Of a stretch of DNA of 64,000 bases, positions 51,358-59,960 are shown in pieces. The translations under genes were made by a program, and so were the position numbers. The notes under the pieces are model-generated. The model was not told where the DNA came from, made no database searches, and worked only from the letters and a program-made list of their open reading frames with translations. Origin of the DNA: Clostridia bacterium. Lineage in GTDB: Bacteria > Bacillota > Clostridia > Oscillospirales > Oscillospiraceae. The stretch is from contig JAGKTU010000001.1 in NCBI GenBank assembly GCA_021153265.1, positions 1 through 64,000 on the forward strand, given 5' to 3'. How positions within the stretch are numbered: the stretch's first letter is position 1; each line of letters starts with the position of its first letter.

Positions 51358-52857
51358 TCACAGAACCGGAATCAGAAGCATTGTCCCTATCTCCGGCTCT
51401 TCGGTCAGTCCATTGGCCTGTCGGATCGCCTCCATGGTGGAGCCACTGTTCTTGGCAAGCTCCCAAAGACCTCCCGCCGTCTGATGCTTCAGAATCAGGG
51501 ATGGACGGCTGGGGTCCGGCGTTTTCTCCTCCCCCATCTGCAACCCTGTCACCACAGGGATTCCCTGTCCTCCCATGGTGGTATGCATCACTTCCATAGG
51601 CCAGCGAAGTTTAACTTCGTCGCCGCCGGCTGTCATATCCGGTCTCCCCATGCCCTGCAGATTGCTGTATAGCTTCGCGTCTTCGCCGGTCGGAATTTGA
51701 GCGTTGTCCTCCCATTGGGCGGACGCCATTTGCAAGTCACGGTTTTCATCGTAATAGAGCATCTGCAATTGACCGCTCAATTGACTGTTGAAACCAGCTT
51801 CTGTCCGGGTATTACGGGGGAAATCCGGAAGGAAACGGGTATCTGCCGCAATATTTGCCATCACCGGGAGTTTCTGCTCCCCTAATAAGCTCATGCTGCC
51901 GTTATCCAGAATTGCAGGAAACTCCAGTTCCGCCATTTGAGGCTGCACATCACGGCACGGGCTGTAAACGTCGGTAATTAGTTCCAGATTGTGGCGATCG
52001 GTCACCCGGTACTGGCCCACCATGCTGCATTTGCAGCGAAGTTTACCGTCCTCGTCCCGGTTCACCTCCAACTCCGTGACACCAAGCGTCATATCCGCCT
52101 GGGCATCCGGTCCATATTCGCTGTCAAGCTGGGAAAGCTGGGAAAAAGGCAGCTCAAAATCCCAAGAATAGACCTGTCCGTCTTCGCCTAAGTACAGCAT
52201 GCGCAGATTGGTGTCTCCCCGAAACAGCAACCGCCCGGACATGACCTTTTGTTCTGTCGCCCGTGGGGTAACACCATAAGAAAGCACCGACTCCAGTGCA
52301 GGCGCTGAGGACGGAAGCTGCATTTCCTCCTCAATTGTGAAGACCTTCTCGCCAAGCTCCAGCGGAAGCTGCATCGGATAAGCCCGGCGCAAAAGCTGCA
52401 CGTCCTGCGGCAGATTCTCAGCGGCGGGAATCTCCGCCTCCATAGGCACATAGGCTTCCGCCAATGCTCCCAGCCCTACCCGGGCAAGAATTTTCCGAGG
52501 CGAGACCGATCTGGCATCGGAAAAGCGCACCCGGCAATCTATTTGGGCAGCGCCCTCCGGCATGGAAGACGGCAAATTCCATTTCATCTGAAAAGGAATC
52601 CATGTATCCAGAATCTGGGGCCGTGTTCCATCCTCCGGCACATACATCACCCAGACCATGCACCCCCCGGAGCATCCCACCGAGTCCCCGCGCCATTCCT
52701 TACCCCGTGTGATCGGCTGAGCCCATGCTCCCACGACGCGGCCGATGTCCGGCATTTCATCACTCAGACGAATTTCCTGAGTCTGTTCCTGATTCTGCAC
52801 CTCCCGCAATGCCGGTTTTAAGCATTTCATCATCGTTTTTGGAAATTTGACTTCCAC
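51358..52857 (-). CDS. sipL: SipL-like spore coat protein with SPOCS and LysM domains
   Basis: A 499-residue protein. SPOCS (DUF3794) domains are recognisable at the N terminus (LSDEMPDIGRVVGAWAQPIT, then VMYVPEDG) and again across about 150-400. The last ~45 residues (ELAKNSGSTMEAIRQANGL) form a LysM domain. This order matches SipL, which anchors SpoIVA around the forespore in Clostridioides difficile. The start codon is GTG 52857 with AAGGAGTGA 7 nt upstream. The gene name is from domain order, not from alignment. Confidence 0.75.
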   Translation of the reverse strand: MEVKFPKTMMKCLKPALREVQNQEQTQEIRLSDEMPDIGRVVGAWAQPITRGKEWRGDSVGCSGGCMVWVMYVPEDGTRPQILDTWIPFQMKWNLPSSMPEGAAQIDCRVRFSDARSVSPRKILARVGLGALAEAYVPMEAEIPAAENLPQDVQLLRRAYPMQLPLELGEKVFTIEEEMQLPSSAPALESVLSYGVTPRATEQKVMSGRLLFRGDTNLRMLYLGEDGQVYSWDFELPFSQLSQLDSEYGPDAQADMTLGVTELEVNRDEDGKLRCKCSMVGQYRVTDRHNLELITDVYSPCRDVQPQMAELEFPAILDNGSMSLLGEQKLPVMANIAADTRFLPDFPRNTRTEAGFNSQLSGQLQMLYYDENRDLQMASAQWEDNAQIPTGEDAKLYSNLQGMGRPDMTAGGDEVKLRWPMEVMHTTMGGQGIPVVTGLQMGEEKTPDPSRPSLILKHQTAGGLWELAKNSGSTMEAIRQANGLTEEPEIGTMLLIPVL

Positions 52858-52923
52858 TTTTGATCACTCCTTATCCCTGTTGTCCCGTATCAGTCTATTC
52901 GTCTGCGCACAGGTATATACCAA

Positions 52924-53073
52924 CTATTTCTGACGCATCACTGCCACACCCCCCACCACGATGGCAAGGCCGAAAAAGGTGGACATGAAACCGGCTTCCA
53001 GACATTTACCCATCAGAAGTCCCAAACCGAATGCCATGAGCATGCCGCCCAGTAATTGATTCTTTCTGCACAC
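52924..53073 (-). CDS. 49-residue hydrophobic small ORF
   Basis: GTG 53073 to TAG 52924. The product starts MCRKNQLLGG, has two hydrophobic stretches with a Gly-rich centre (FGLAIVVGGVAV) and ends MRQK. AGGGGGTG 5 nt before the GTG is a good ribosome site, but it is also the 3' arm of the preceding terminator. No family recognised. Confidence 0.55.
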   Translation of the reverse strand: MCRKNQLLGGMLMAFGLGLLMGKCLEAGFMSTFFGLAIVVGGVAVMRQK

Positions 53074-53107
53074 AAAAACACCCCCTGCATAGCATACGCA
53101 GGGGGTG
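53074..53107 (-). terminator. Terminator of the PBP gene
   Basis: 10-bp perfect stem CACCCCCTGC/GCAGGGGGTG (53098-53107 with 53079-53088), 9-nt loop, then TTTTTG on the minus strand. Confidence 0.82.
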
Positions 53108-53130
53108 CTTAAAATTGAACCAGTATTGTT

Positions 53131-54504
53131 TTACGCCTCGTCCATGACGCTCTTACAGGCAGCCAGAACTTCCTTCAGGATGGGAACGCAGGTACTGCTG
53201 CCGTAGCCACCGTTCTCCACCACCACAATGAAGGCCAGCGGATATGCTTCGTCCGCCACAAAGCCGGCAAACATGGCGTTGGATTTTTCACCGCCGCCCA
53301 ACTGGCTGGTGCCGGATTTGGCGCAGACGGTAAGTCCAGGGAAATTTCGGTCGCCATAGACTGCGGTCACATTGTTGCGCATGTACTCCTGCAGGATGTC
53401 CGCCTGCTGCTGCGAGATGAGCGGCTGGGTAGAAACAGGCTGCGCCTGATAGGTCACTTCGTCACCTACCGTCACCCGGGACACCAGATAGGGCTCTGCA
53501 CCTGTTCCGCCGGATGCGATGGCACCCATGAAGGTCATGAAGCGGCAGGGGTTGATCTGGTCTGTATACTGTCCAATGCAGCTCCAGGCCAGTTCCACCG
53601 GAGCGGCATCTGCCACATCGTAATTGCCGGTGGCGGTGGTGATGCCGTCAAAGCTTACCGGGGCAGTGATGCCAAAGAGCTCCACATAGTGCATCATGTT
53701 TTCCCTGCCCACAAGCTGGGCGATCTGGGCATAACAGCAGTTGCAGGAGTTTGCCATAGCACCCTTGAGGTTCAGCTTGCCGTGGGCGCGCTCGCAGGTG
53801 ACCTTATCCACGCCGAATTCATAGGTTTTTTTACATTCAAAGGTCATGTCCTCGATGCCATCGACGCAGTCCAGCGCCGCGGCAGTGGTGACGATTTTGA
53901 AGATAGAACCGGGAATATAGGTAGACTGGACGAAACGGTTGAGATAGACGCCTTTATAGGTATCCGTCGTGTCACCGGCGATGTCCGGCACGTCATTGGG
54001 ATCAAAGGTAGGGGTGGTAACGGCGCAGAGGATCTCGCCGGTCTTATAGTTATAGACCGCCACCGTTCCTTTTCTGCCGTTCATGGCTTCCAGCGCAACG
54101 GTCTGGACATAGGAGGAAATGGTCAGTTCTACCTCTCCATCGGCTCCGCCAGGGGCATAAACTCCGTCCACCGGGTCATAGCCCACCATTTCTTTCAGGT
54201 AATAGGAAACTGCCGGAGCACTGATGTTTCCCTTACGGTCACCCACCCAGTGGAGGGTCGCCTGACGCACCAAAGCATCGTCCGCGTAGGTTCTTCCGTC
54301 CCGGGTATCCAGCAGGGTCTGTCCCTCCCGGTCCACAAATACACCCTCGGCGGTTCGCTCGTCGGCGTAAACATGAGGAGAGCCGTTGAAAACCACCCAC
54401 TGGTCAGATTTTGTGGCGTACTCAAAGATAAAGAAGCCCATACCACCCACCAAAATGGCGATGAAGACCAGCATGAGCCAAACTCTTCTCGTAACTCTGT
54501 TCAT
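53131..54504 (-). CDS. Penicillin-binding protein, class B transpeptidase
   Basis: A 457-residue membrane-anchored transpeptidase. One N-terminal helix is followed by a short dimerisation region and the catalytic domain. The motifs are SIFK (Ser nucleophile, in YIPGSIFKIVT), SCN (in NSCNCCYAQ) and KSGTS. It is short for FtsI-like PBPs and has no PASTA domains. It cross-links peptidoglycan, probably together with the SEDS protein encoded upstream; the two genes overlap by 4 nt. Confidence 0.92.
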   Translation of the reverse strand: MNRVTRRVWLMLVFIAILVGGMGFFIFEYATKSDQWVVFNGSPHVYADERTAEGVFVDREGQTLLDTRDGRTYADDALVRQATLHWVGDRKGNISAPAVSYYLKEMVGYDPVDGVYAPGGADGEVELTISSYVQTVALEAMNGRKGTVAVYNYKTGEILCAVTTPTFDPNDVPDIAGDTTDTYKGVYLNRFVQSTYIPGSIFKIVTTAAALDCVDGIEDMTFECKKTYEFGVDKVTCERAHGKLNLKGAMANSCNCCYAQIAQLVGRENMMHYVELFGITAPVSFDGITTATGNYDVADAAPVELAWSCIGQYTDQINPCRFMTFMGAIASGGTGAEPYLVSRVTVGDEVTYQAQPVSTQPLISQQQADILQEYMRNNVTAVYGDRNFPGLTVCAKSGTSQLGGGEKSNAMFAGFVADEAYPLAFIVVVENGGYGSSTCVPILKEVLAACKSVMDEA

Positions 54505-56228
54505 CGGACGACCTCGCTTTCTTCCACATGGTCATTCTTGCGCAGGCGCACCGCAAAGCTGGCGTTCTGCCGGGTATCCGCCGCTTTGACAAAAGCAAGA
54601 AGTCCCCAGGCGCCGATCATACTGGTGCCGCCGTTACTCAGGAACGGGAATGTGACACCGGTAAAGGGCAGAATATCCAGTGTCCCGAGGCAATTTAGGA
54701 TGGTCTGGATCAGAAGGATGCTGGCTGCGGTGCAGGCACCGATGGTATAGAAACTGCTGCGGGCAACTCTTGCGGTACGGATGGCAAACAGGCCCAAAAC
54801 CACCACACAGACCACCATCATCACAGCCACGATCAAGCCCCATTCCTCGGAAATGGTGGCGAAGGCGATATCCGAATCCGCGGCAAAGACCCGCCTTAAG
54901 TAACCCCGTCCCGGTCCGAGACCCAAAAGACCGCCGGCCGCAATGCACATCAGGGCGCGGGTCTGCTGATAACCCAGATTCAAGGGATCTTCCCAGATAT
55001 GCCGCCAGGCGGAGAACCGGCGCAGAGCGTGGGGCGCAATTTTCAGGGCAATCACGCCTGCATAGCCCAAAGCGGTGCAGGCAAGGCCGATGGTACCCAC
55101 ACTGCCGGAACGGAGGTAGGCGATGATCAAAAACGCAAAGAAGAAAATCAGCGCGGTGCCAAAATCGTTCATCAGAGCAAGGCATCCGCAGATCAAAACA
55201 GAATAGGCAATAAACAGAATAATATTGCGCTTATTCATGATTCGGTCCATGGTGGCAGCGCCGGCATAGACGAAGCAAACTTTGCTGAGTTCGGACGGCT
55301 GCAGGGACATACCACCGATGATCAGCCAGTTTTTCGCGCCGTAGTATTCCTTGCCAAAGAGCAGTGTGATCACAAGGAACAACACACCTGCCACGGATGC
55401 AATATAGCGGAAGATTTTCGCCCGTTCCAAATCACGCATAGACCATCCGATGGTCAAAAACAGCACGATGCCGATGATCATGGCAATGAGCTGCTTCAAT
55501 GTTTCCGAAGGGTCTACCGTAGCAATGGCAGACATGCCCATGGTGCAAAGAAAAAAAGCGATGGTCTCTACATCAAAGGACGAACGGTCGATGACCACAT
55601 AGAACAAAAACAGCAGCCACTGGCAAATCGCCAGTCCGCCAAAGCCCTGCAAAATGGGAATGAAATGATCCGGGTTGCCCCCCAACAGGAAAGCCATGCA
55701 GGCCATAAACTGCAGCAGAGTCAGTAAAACCAGATTGAACAGGTTTCCAAGTCCACTGCCCGCCTGGGTTCGCAGCTGGGCGAGCTTCTGCTCCTGCCGC
55801 TGGGAAATGGGCACCAGTCCCATCTCGATGCCACCGATCATCATCACATCTTCCGGCTGCAGCGCCCGGATGGATACGCGCTTTCCATTCACACGGACAC
55901 CGCCTTTGGAATGGGCATCGGTGATGGTCCAGCTTCCGTCATCATAACGGGTCAGAACCGCGTGATTTCGCGATACAGCCGGGTGGTTAATCTGAATGTC
56001 GCAGCTTCTGCTGCGCCCAATGACATTTTCCCAATGGGTAATGGGTACTTTCTTGCCGTCCCGGAAGTAAAGCCATGCCCAGATTTCCGGTTCTCTGCGG
56101 AAAGTCAGCAGGGGCAGGCAGCAGCGCAGCAGGATCAGACCCGCCAGAATGGGAGCGGCGTAGCGAAAAATGCCGATATAGGCATCTGCACCCGACGCAT
56201 TTGCAAGAGAATCAAACAGTCCGTTCAT
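54501..56228 (-). CDS. FtsW/RodA/SpoVE-type glycosyltransferase fused to an FHA domain
   Basis: A 575-residue protein. One N-terminal helix (about 18-40), then an FHA domain (GRSRSCDIQINHPAVSRNHA at about 71-90), then a SEDS unit of about ten helices with the signatures GAKNWLIIGGMSLQPSE and ISEEWGL. It ends with PFTGVTFPFLSNGGTSM. It polymerises lipid II, and the FHA part would bind phosphothreonine proteins on the cytoplasmic face, linking wall growth to Ser/Thr kinase signalling (inference). AAAGGAGGTGAAACC precedes the ATG. Confidence 0.92.
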   Translation of the reverse strand: MNGLFDSLANASGADAYIGIFRYAAPILAGLILLRCCLPLLTFRREPEIWAWLYFRDGKKVPITHWENVIGRSRSCDIQINHPAVSRNHAVLTRYDDGSWTITDAHSKGGVRVNGKRVSIRALQPEDVMMIGGIEMGLVPISQRQEQKLAQLRTQAGSGLGNLFNLVLLTLLQFMACMAFLLGGNPDHFIPILQGFGGLAICQWLLFLFYVVIDRSSFDVETIAFFLCTMGMSAIATVDPSETLKQLIAMIIGIVLFLTIGWSMRDLERAKIFRYIASVAGVLFLVITLLFGKEYYGAKNWLIIGGMSLQPSELSKVCFVYAGAATMDRIMNKRNIILFIAYSVLICGCLALMNDFGTALIFFFAFLIIAYLRSGSVGTIGLACTALGYAGVIALKIAPHALRRFSAWRHIWEDPLNLGYQQTRALMCIAAGGLLGLGPGRGYLRRVFAADSDIAFATISEEWGLIVAVMMVVCVVVLGLFAIRTARVARSSFYTIGACTAASILLIQTILNCLGTLDILPFTGVTFPFLSNGGTSMIGAWGLLAFVKAADTRQNASFAVRLRKNDHVEESEVVR

Positions 56229-56298
56229 GGTTTCACCTCCTTTTCTTTCATCCTATATAAATGCCACAAGTTTTGCCGTCTGTCAAATGAATAAATCT

Positions 56299-57126
56299 TT
56301 AACAAGCCATGCTCCGAAGCAACGCAATCTCCTTTTGGTAGCCGGGAAGTTCATTGGGCGTCTCCAGAATCATGGGCTTGTCCTTTAAAAGCGGATGATT
56401 CACAATGTGACGGAAGGTTTCCAAACCCAGACTTCCCTCCCCAAGACATTCGTGGCGGTCTTTATGGCTGGCGAAGGGATTCTTCGAATCGTTCAAATGC
56501 AGGGCTTTCAGCCGGGAGATGCCCACGATTCGGTCAAATTCCGCCAGAACGCCATCCAAATCCTTCACGATGTCATAGCCGCCATCGTAGACATGGCAGG
56601 TATCCAGACAGACACCCACATCGTTACTGCCCACGGCATCGATGATGGCACGGATCTGCTCGAATTTACCGCCAATTTCGCTGCCCTTGCCTGCCATGGT
56701 CTCCAGCAGCACCGTCACGGGATAACCGGGAGCGAGGGCTTGCCGCAATGCCTTGGCAATATAGTCGATGCCGGCATCCACACCCTGTCCCACGTGGCTT
56801 CCGGGGTGGAAATTATAGAAATTCCCGGGCAAAGCCGCCATTCGGCGCAGATCATCGCACAAAACATCCGCCGCAAAGCTCCTAGCCTCCGGGTCGGCGG
56901 TACACAGGTTCATGGTATAGGCACCGTGGGCAACCAGTTTGCCAAAGTTATGCGCCTGCAAAGCCTGTACTGCCCGGGCGCAGTCCGCCGGGTCTTCTTT
57001 CTTCGCCCGGCTGCCCCGGGGATTTCTGGTAAAAAACGCAAAAGTATTCGCGCCAATGGACAAAGCCGTTTCTACCATGGCTAAATTTCCGCCCGATGCG
57101 GAAAGATGACACCCAAAATAACCCAT
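56299..57126 (-). CDS. nfo: Endonuclease IV (AP endonuclease)
   Basis: A 275-residue TIM-barrel DNA repair enzyme. The zinc ligands are visible in YNFHPGSHVG, LLETMAGKGSE, CLDTCHVYDGGYD, LHLNDSKNPFASHKDRHECLG (given by its ends) and ILETPNE. It cuts DNA at abasic sites. GGAG 8 nt before ATG 57126 sets the start. Divergent to the WYL regulator gene. Confidence 0.95.
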   Translation of the reverse strand: MGYFGCHLSASGGNLAMVETALSIGANTFAFFTRNPRGSRAKKEDPADCARAVQALQAHNFGKLVAHGAYTMNLCTADPEARSFAADVLCDDLRRMAALPGNFYNFHPGSHVGQGVDAGIDYIAKALRQALAPGYPVTVLLETMAGKGSEIGGKFEQIRAIIDAVGSNDVGVCLDTCHVYDGGYDIVKDLDGVLAEFDRIVGISRLKALHLNDSKNPFASHKDRHECLGEGSLGLETFRHIVNHPLLKDKPMILETPNELPGYQKEIALLRSMAC

Positions 57127-57183
57127 ACACATCACTCCTTTTTTTAATTATAACATATTTCGCGGAAAAAAGCAAATTTGCTG

Positions 57184-57212
57184 TTTCATCACGGCATTCG
57201 GTGTGATATAAT
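57184..57212 (+). promoter_or_regulatory. Promoter of the WYL regulator
   Basis: TTTCAT (57184-57189, weak), 17-nt spacer, TATAAT (57207-57212). A 10-bp palindrome AAATCGATTT lies at 57224-57233 between the promoter and start. Confidence 0.6.
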
Positions 57213-57244
57213 GGACTAAATCTAAATCGATTTGGGGTGCGATT

Positions 57245-58222
57245 ATGCCGAAATCCGACAATCAGAAATTGAAGATCTTCTATATTCTGGACTATCTGGA
57301 AGAAAACTCCCACCGGGATCACCCGGTGAGAGCATCAGAGCTGATCTCCATGCTGGATCGTCAGCACAATATTTCCTGTGACCGGAAGACCGTCTACTCC
57401 GACATCGCTGCGCTGCAGGATCTTGGAGTGGACATCGTATCCATCCCCGGCAAGAACGGAGGCTATTACATCGCTTCCCGGAATTTCGAGCTGCCGGAGC
57501 TGAAACTGCTGATCGATGCGGTTCTGTCCAGCCGGTTTCTCACGGAGAAAAAGTCCCGGGAGCTGATCGAAAAGCTCTGCAAGGAATGTTCTGTCCACGA
57601 TGCCCGGCTGATGCGCCGGGATGTGGTGGTCTCCGGCCGGGTCAAGAGCATGAATGAGACCATCTATTATGGGGTCGATGCCATTCAGGAGGCCATCGCT
57701 CAGAACCGGCAGATCCGTTTCCGCTACTTCGACTGGGGTATGGACGGCCAGCGGCACTATCGGGACAAGGAATACGTCGCAAGTCCCTACGGTCTGTGTC
57801 AGGACAACGAAAACTGCTATCTTCTGGCCCACTCCCCCCGTCACGGTGTCACTTCCTATCGCGTAGACCGGATGGCGGAGATCCAGCTAACCGATGATCT
57901 TCGCACACCTTGCCCGGAGCTGTCCGGTAAGGCCCTTCACGAGCACGCCAACCGGCTGTTCCAGATGTATTCCGGCGACGCAGTGGATGTAAAGCTGCGG
58001 TTCCACCGGAGTCTCGTGAATGTGGTGGTGGACCGTTTTGGCAAGGACACCATGATGATCCCCGACGGGGAGGAGCATTTCCTCTTCACCGTTCGCGTGG
58101 CGGTTTCCCCCATGTTCTTAAGCTGGGTCATCGGTTTTGGCGGTAAAGCCAAGATTCTATATCCCCAAAGCGTCATTGACCGCTGCCGGGAGCTGTGCCG
58201 GGAGGCCATGGAGCAGTATTAA
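57245..58222 (+). CDS. WYL domain transcriptional regulator
   Basis: A 325-residue protein. An N-terminal winged HTH (DRKTVYSDIAALQDLGVDI, about 45-63) is followed by a WYL domain (about 140-215) with the ligand-binding Arg residues (RVDRM), and a WCX C-terminal extension. Such proteins sense nucleotides or nucleic acid fragments and regulate repair, defence or metabolism genes. Its neighbour nfo, on the other strand, is a possible target. The stop overlaps the stop of the convergent lipoprotein gene. Confidence 0.9.
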   Translation: MPKSDNQKLKIFYILDYLEENSHRDHPVRASELISMLDRQHNISCDRKTVYSDIAALQDLGVDIVSIPGKNGGYYIASRNFELPELKLLIDAVLSSRFLTEKKSRELIEKLCKECSVHDARLMRRDVVVSGRVKSMNETIYYGVDAIQEAIAQNRQIRFRYFDWGMDGQRHYRDKEYVASPYGLCQDNENCYLLAHSPRHGVTSYRVDRMAEIQLTDDLRTPCPELSGKALHEHANRLFQMYSGDAVDVKLRFHRSLVNVVVDRFGKDTMMIPDGEEHFLFTVRVAVSPMFLSWVIGFGGKAKILYPQSVIDRCRELCREAMEQY

Positions 58223-58710
58223 GCAAGTGTAAATGACCGGAACATATCATCCCAGAGCACCTTATTCTCCATAGCCTGTTCTGCTTCGCCCAGAACGCAG
58301 ACGCAGTAGTGGTAGCACCCATCGTCTAAAATCATGGCTCTGCCTACCAAATCGCCCTCTTCTCCGGCGCATGCCCAGACAAACTCATGGCGGTCCAGAT
58401 CGTCTTTCCGTGTGGATAAGACCGTGAGTACATCCCGTTCATAGCCGGATAGCGTCTTTACCGTCTGATCCAAGTTGCCGCCATCCAGAATCTGTACGGT
58501 GATCTCATAATCCTCACACAGATACACCCGTTCGCTGTCGGACTCCACCGTGGGCGAGGCCGCTTCCTCCGGTAGCACCAGACTGATCTCCCGCATTTGC
58601 GCCATCACCGGCGCATCCAAAACATCCGAAACCGTCTCCATTGTCTCCTCCGCGGCGCAGCCGGACAACATCAGCAGTACAACCAGAATCAGAATCGTAC
58701 ATTTTTTCAC
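58219..58710 (-). CDS. Small lipoprotein
   Basis: A 163-residue exported lipoprotein. Lipobox LMLSGCAA (Cys18), then a soluble domain with several Cys (YLCED, WACAG, YHYCVCV). No family recognised. Start is GTG 58710 with GGGGGAT upstream. Only 23 nt separate it from the divergent DUF1294 gene. Confidence 0.75.
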   Translation of the reverse strand: MKKCTILILVVLLMLSGCAAEETMETVSDVLDAPVMAQMREISLVLPEEAASPTVESDSERVYLCEDYEITVQILDGGNLDQTVKTLSGYERDVLTVLSTRKDDLDRHEFVWACAGEEGDLVGRAMILDDGCYHYCVCVLGEAEQAMENKVLWDDMFRSFTLA

Positions 58711-58733
58711 ACAGATCCCCCCTGAAAGGTTTT

Positions 58734-58994
58734 ATGAAGTATTTGTTTTGCTACCTCCTTATAATCAATGCCGTCAGTTTCGCACTTATGCTCTCGGACA
58801 AGCTGAAAGCAAAAAACAGGCAATGGCGTATCCCTGAGGCCGTTTTGATGCTCAGTGCCGTCATAGGCGGCAGTATCGGGATGCTCGCCGGGATGCATCT
58901 GTTTCGCCACAAGACAAAGCACACGAAATTTATGCTGGGAGTGCCATGCATTCTGCTGGTTCAGGTGGTTTTGTTTGTCTTGCTGTATTCATAG
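58734..58994 (+). CDS. DUF1294 membrane protein
   Basis: An 86-residue membrane protein with three helices. SDKLKAKNRQWRIPEAVL and GGSIGMLAGMHLFRHKTKH are the DUF1294 signature. Function unknown. AAAGG precedes ATG 58734. Confidence 0.9.
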   Translation: MKYLFCYLLIINAVSFALMLSDKLKAKNRQWRIPEAVLMLSAVIGGSIGMLAGMHLFRHKTKHTKFMLGVPCILLVQVVLFVLLYS

Positions 58995-58995
58995 C

Positions 58996-59030
58996 AAAAA
59001 CCCGACAGGTTTTGAAAGCCTGTCGGGTTT
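58996..59030. terminator. Terminator between convergent genes
   Basis: AAACCCGACAGG/CCTGTCGGGTTT perfect stem, 9-nt loop, T and A tracts at both sides. Confidence 0.85.
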
Positions 59031-59035
59031 ACTCT

Positions 59036-59960
59036 TTAGGATTGCGGGATGAGCAGGAGGAACATGTTCAGCGCCATCAGAATCATCAGCACGATGCTGC
59101 CGGCATTGAAGAGCAACGCTTTTACGCACTTGCCGTTGATGCGATTCCAGTATTCATAGCCGCGGAGCTTCTGTTTCTGGACGCAGATATACACAATAGA
59201 GCCGACGCCTGTACCGATGATGATCAGACCCAGCAGCGTTACCACAATTCCGCCGGGGATCAGCGCATCCAGTCTCTGGAACATATCACCCAGAACCAGA
59301 TTGTTGATCATATGCAGAAGCATGGCCCAGAAGATAGAATACTCCATGGCGGCGTATCCAAGGACCAAGCCCACCAGAAGTGCATAGGGGGGACTGGAAA
59401 AGGTTGCCGTGGAACAGACCGAACAGAATTGCCGCACCCAGAATGGCAAATTTCTTGCCGAAAGGTTTTAGGCTCTGCATGACAAAGCCACGGAAGATGA
59501 GTTCCTCAAAAACAGGTGCAAATACGCCGACATAGAGGAACATGCTGAAGGTATCCGGCTGGGATGTAGCACTTTCAATGGAAGCCTGAGCGGAAAGGTC
59601 GATGGCGCTCAGCAGCTCCAGCAGGATAGCGCCAACGGAAGCGGCAAGCTGGCAGCCGATGGTCAGCATCAGCAGGATCATAAAATCCTTAAATTCCATC
59701 GCTCTGCCACGAGCCAAGACCTTGTCTTTCCAGAAAGGTACGCCCTTCCAGAGCAGCATAATCAGCATGCCGATGATGCAGGCAGCAAGATAGCCCCATG
59801 CGTTGCCGTTGAGCTGCTCCGTTGTCGGATTGAACAGAATCCTCTGGATCTCTATTGCTCCGATCACCGCCACATTCATCAAGAAATAGTAGCCCACCAG
59901 CCACCAGCTTATCGGAGCGAACTGACGCCGGTAAAATTTCCTTAATTCTTTATCGTTCAT
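59036..59960 (-). pseudogene. CPBP intramembrane metalloprotease, frameshifted
   Basis: Two frames together encode one CPBP (Abi/Rce1) protease of about 307 residues. The first frame (59960 to about 59392) contains FEELIFRGFVMQ and FGLFHGNLFQS; the second (about 59386 to 59036) continues YALLVGLVLGYAAMEYS and HMINN. They meet at a run of six C (G on plus, 59387-59392); five C would restore the frame. All three catalytic motifs are kept. It is either a recent mutation, a phase-variable tract, a +1 slippage site or an assembly error. AGGAGAATGACC before ATG 59960. It overlaps the flavoprotein gene by 11 nt. Confidence 0.85.

Noticed and set aside
59036..59449. Separate small membrane protein gene from the second CPBP frame
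   Set aside because: Its first residues (MPFWVRQFCSV) are out-of-frame reading; the meaningful part begins at YALLVG and continues the CPBP fold of the upstream frame.
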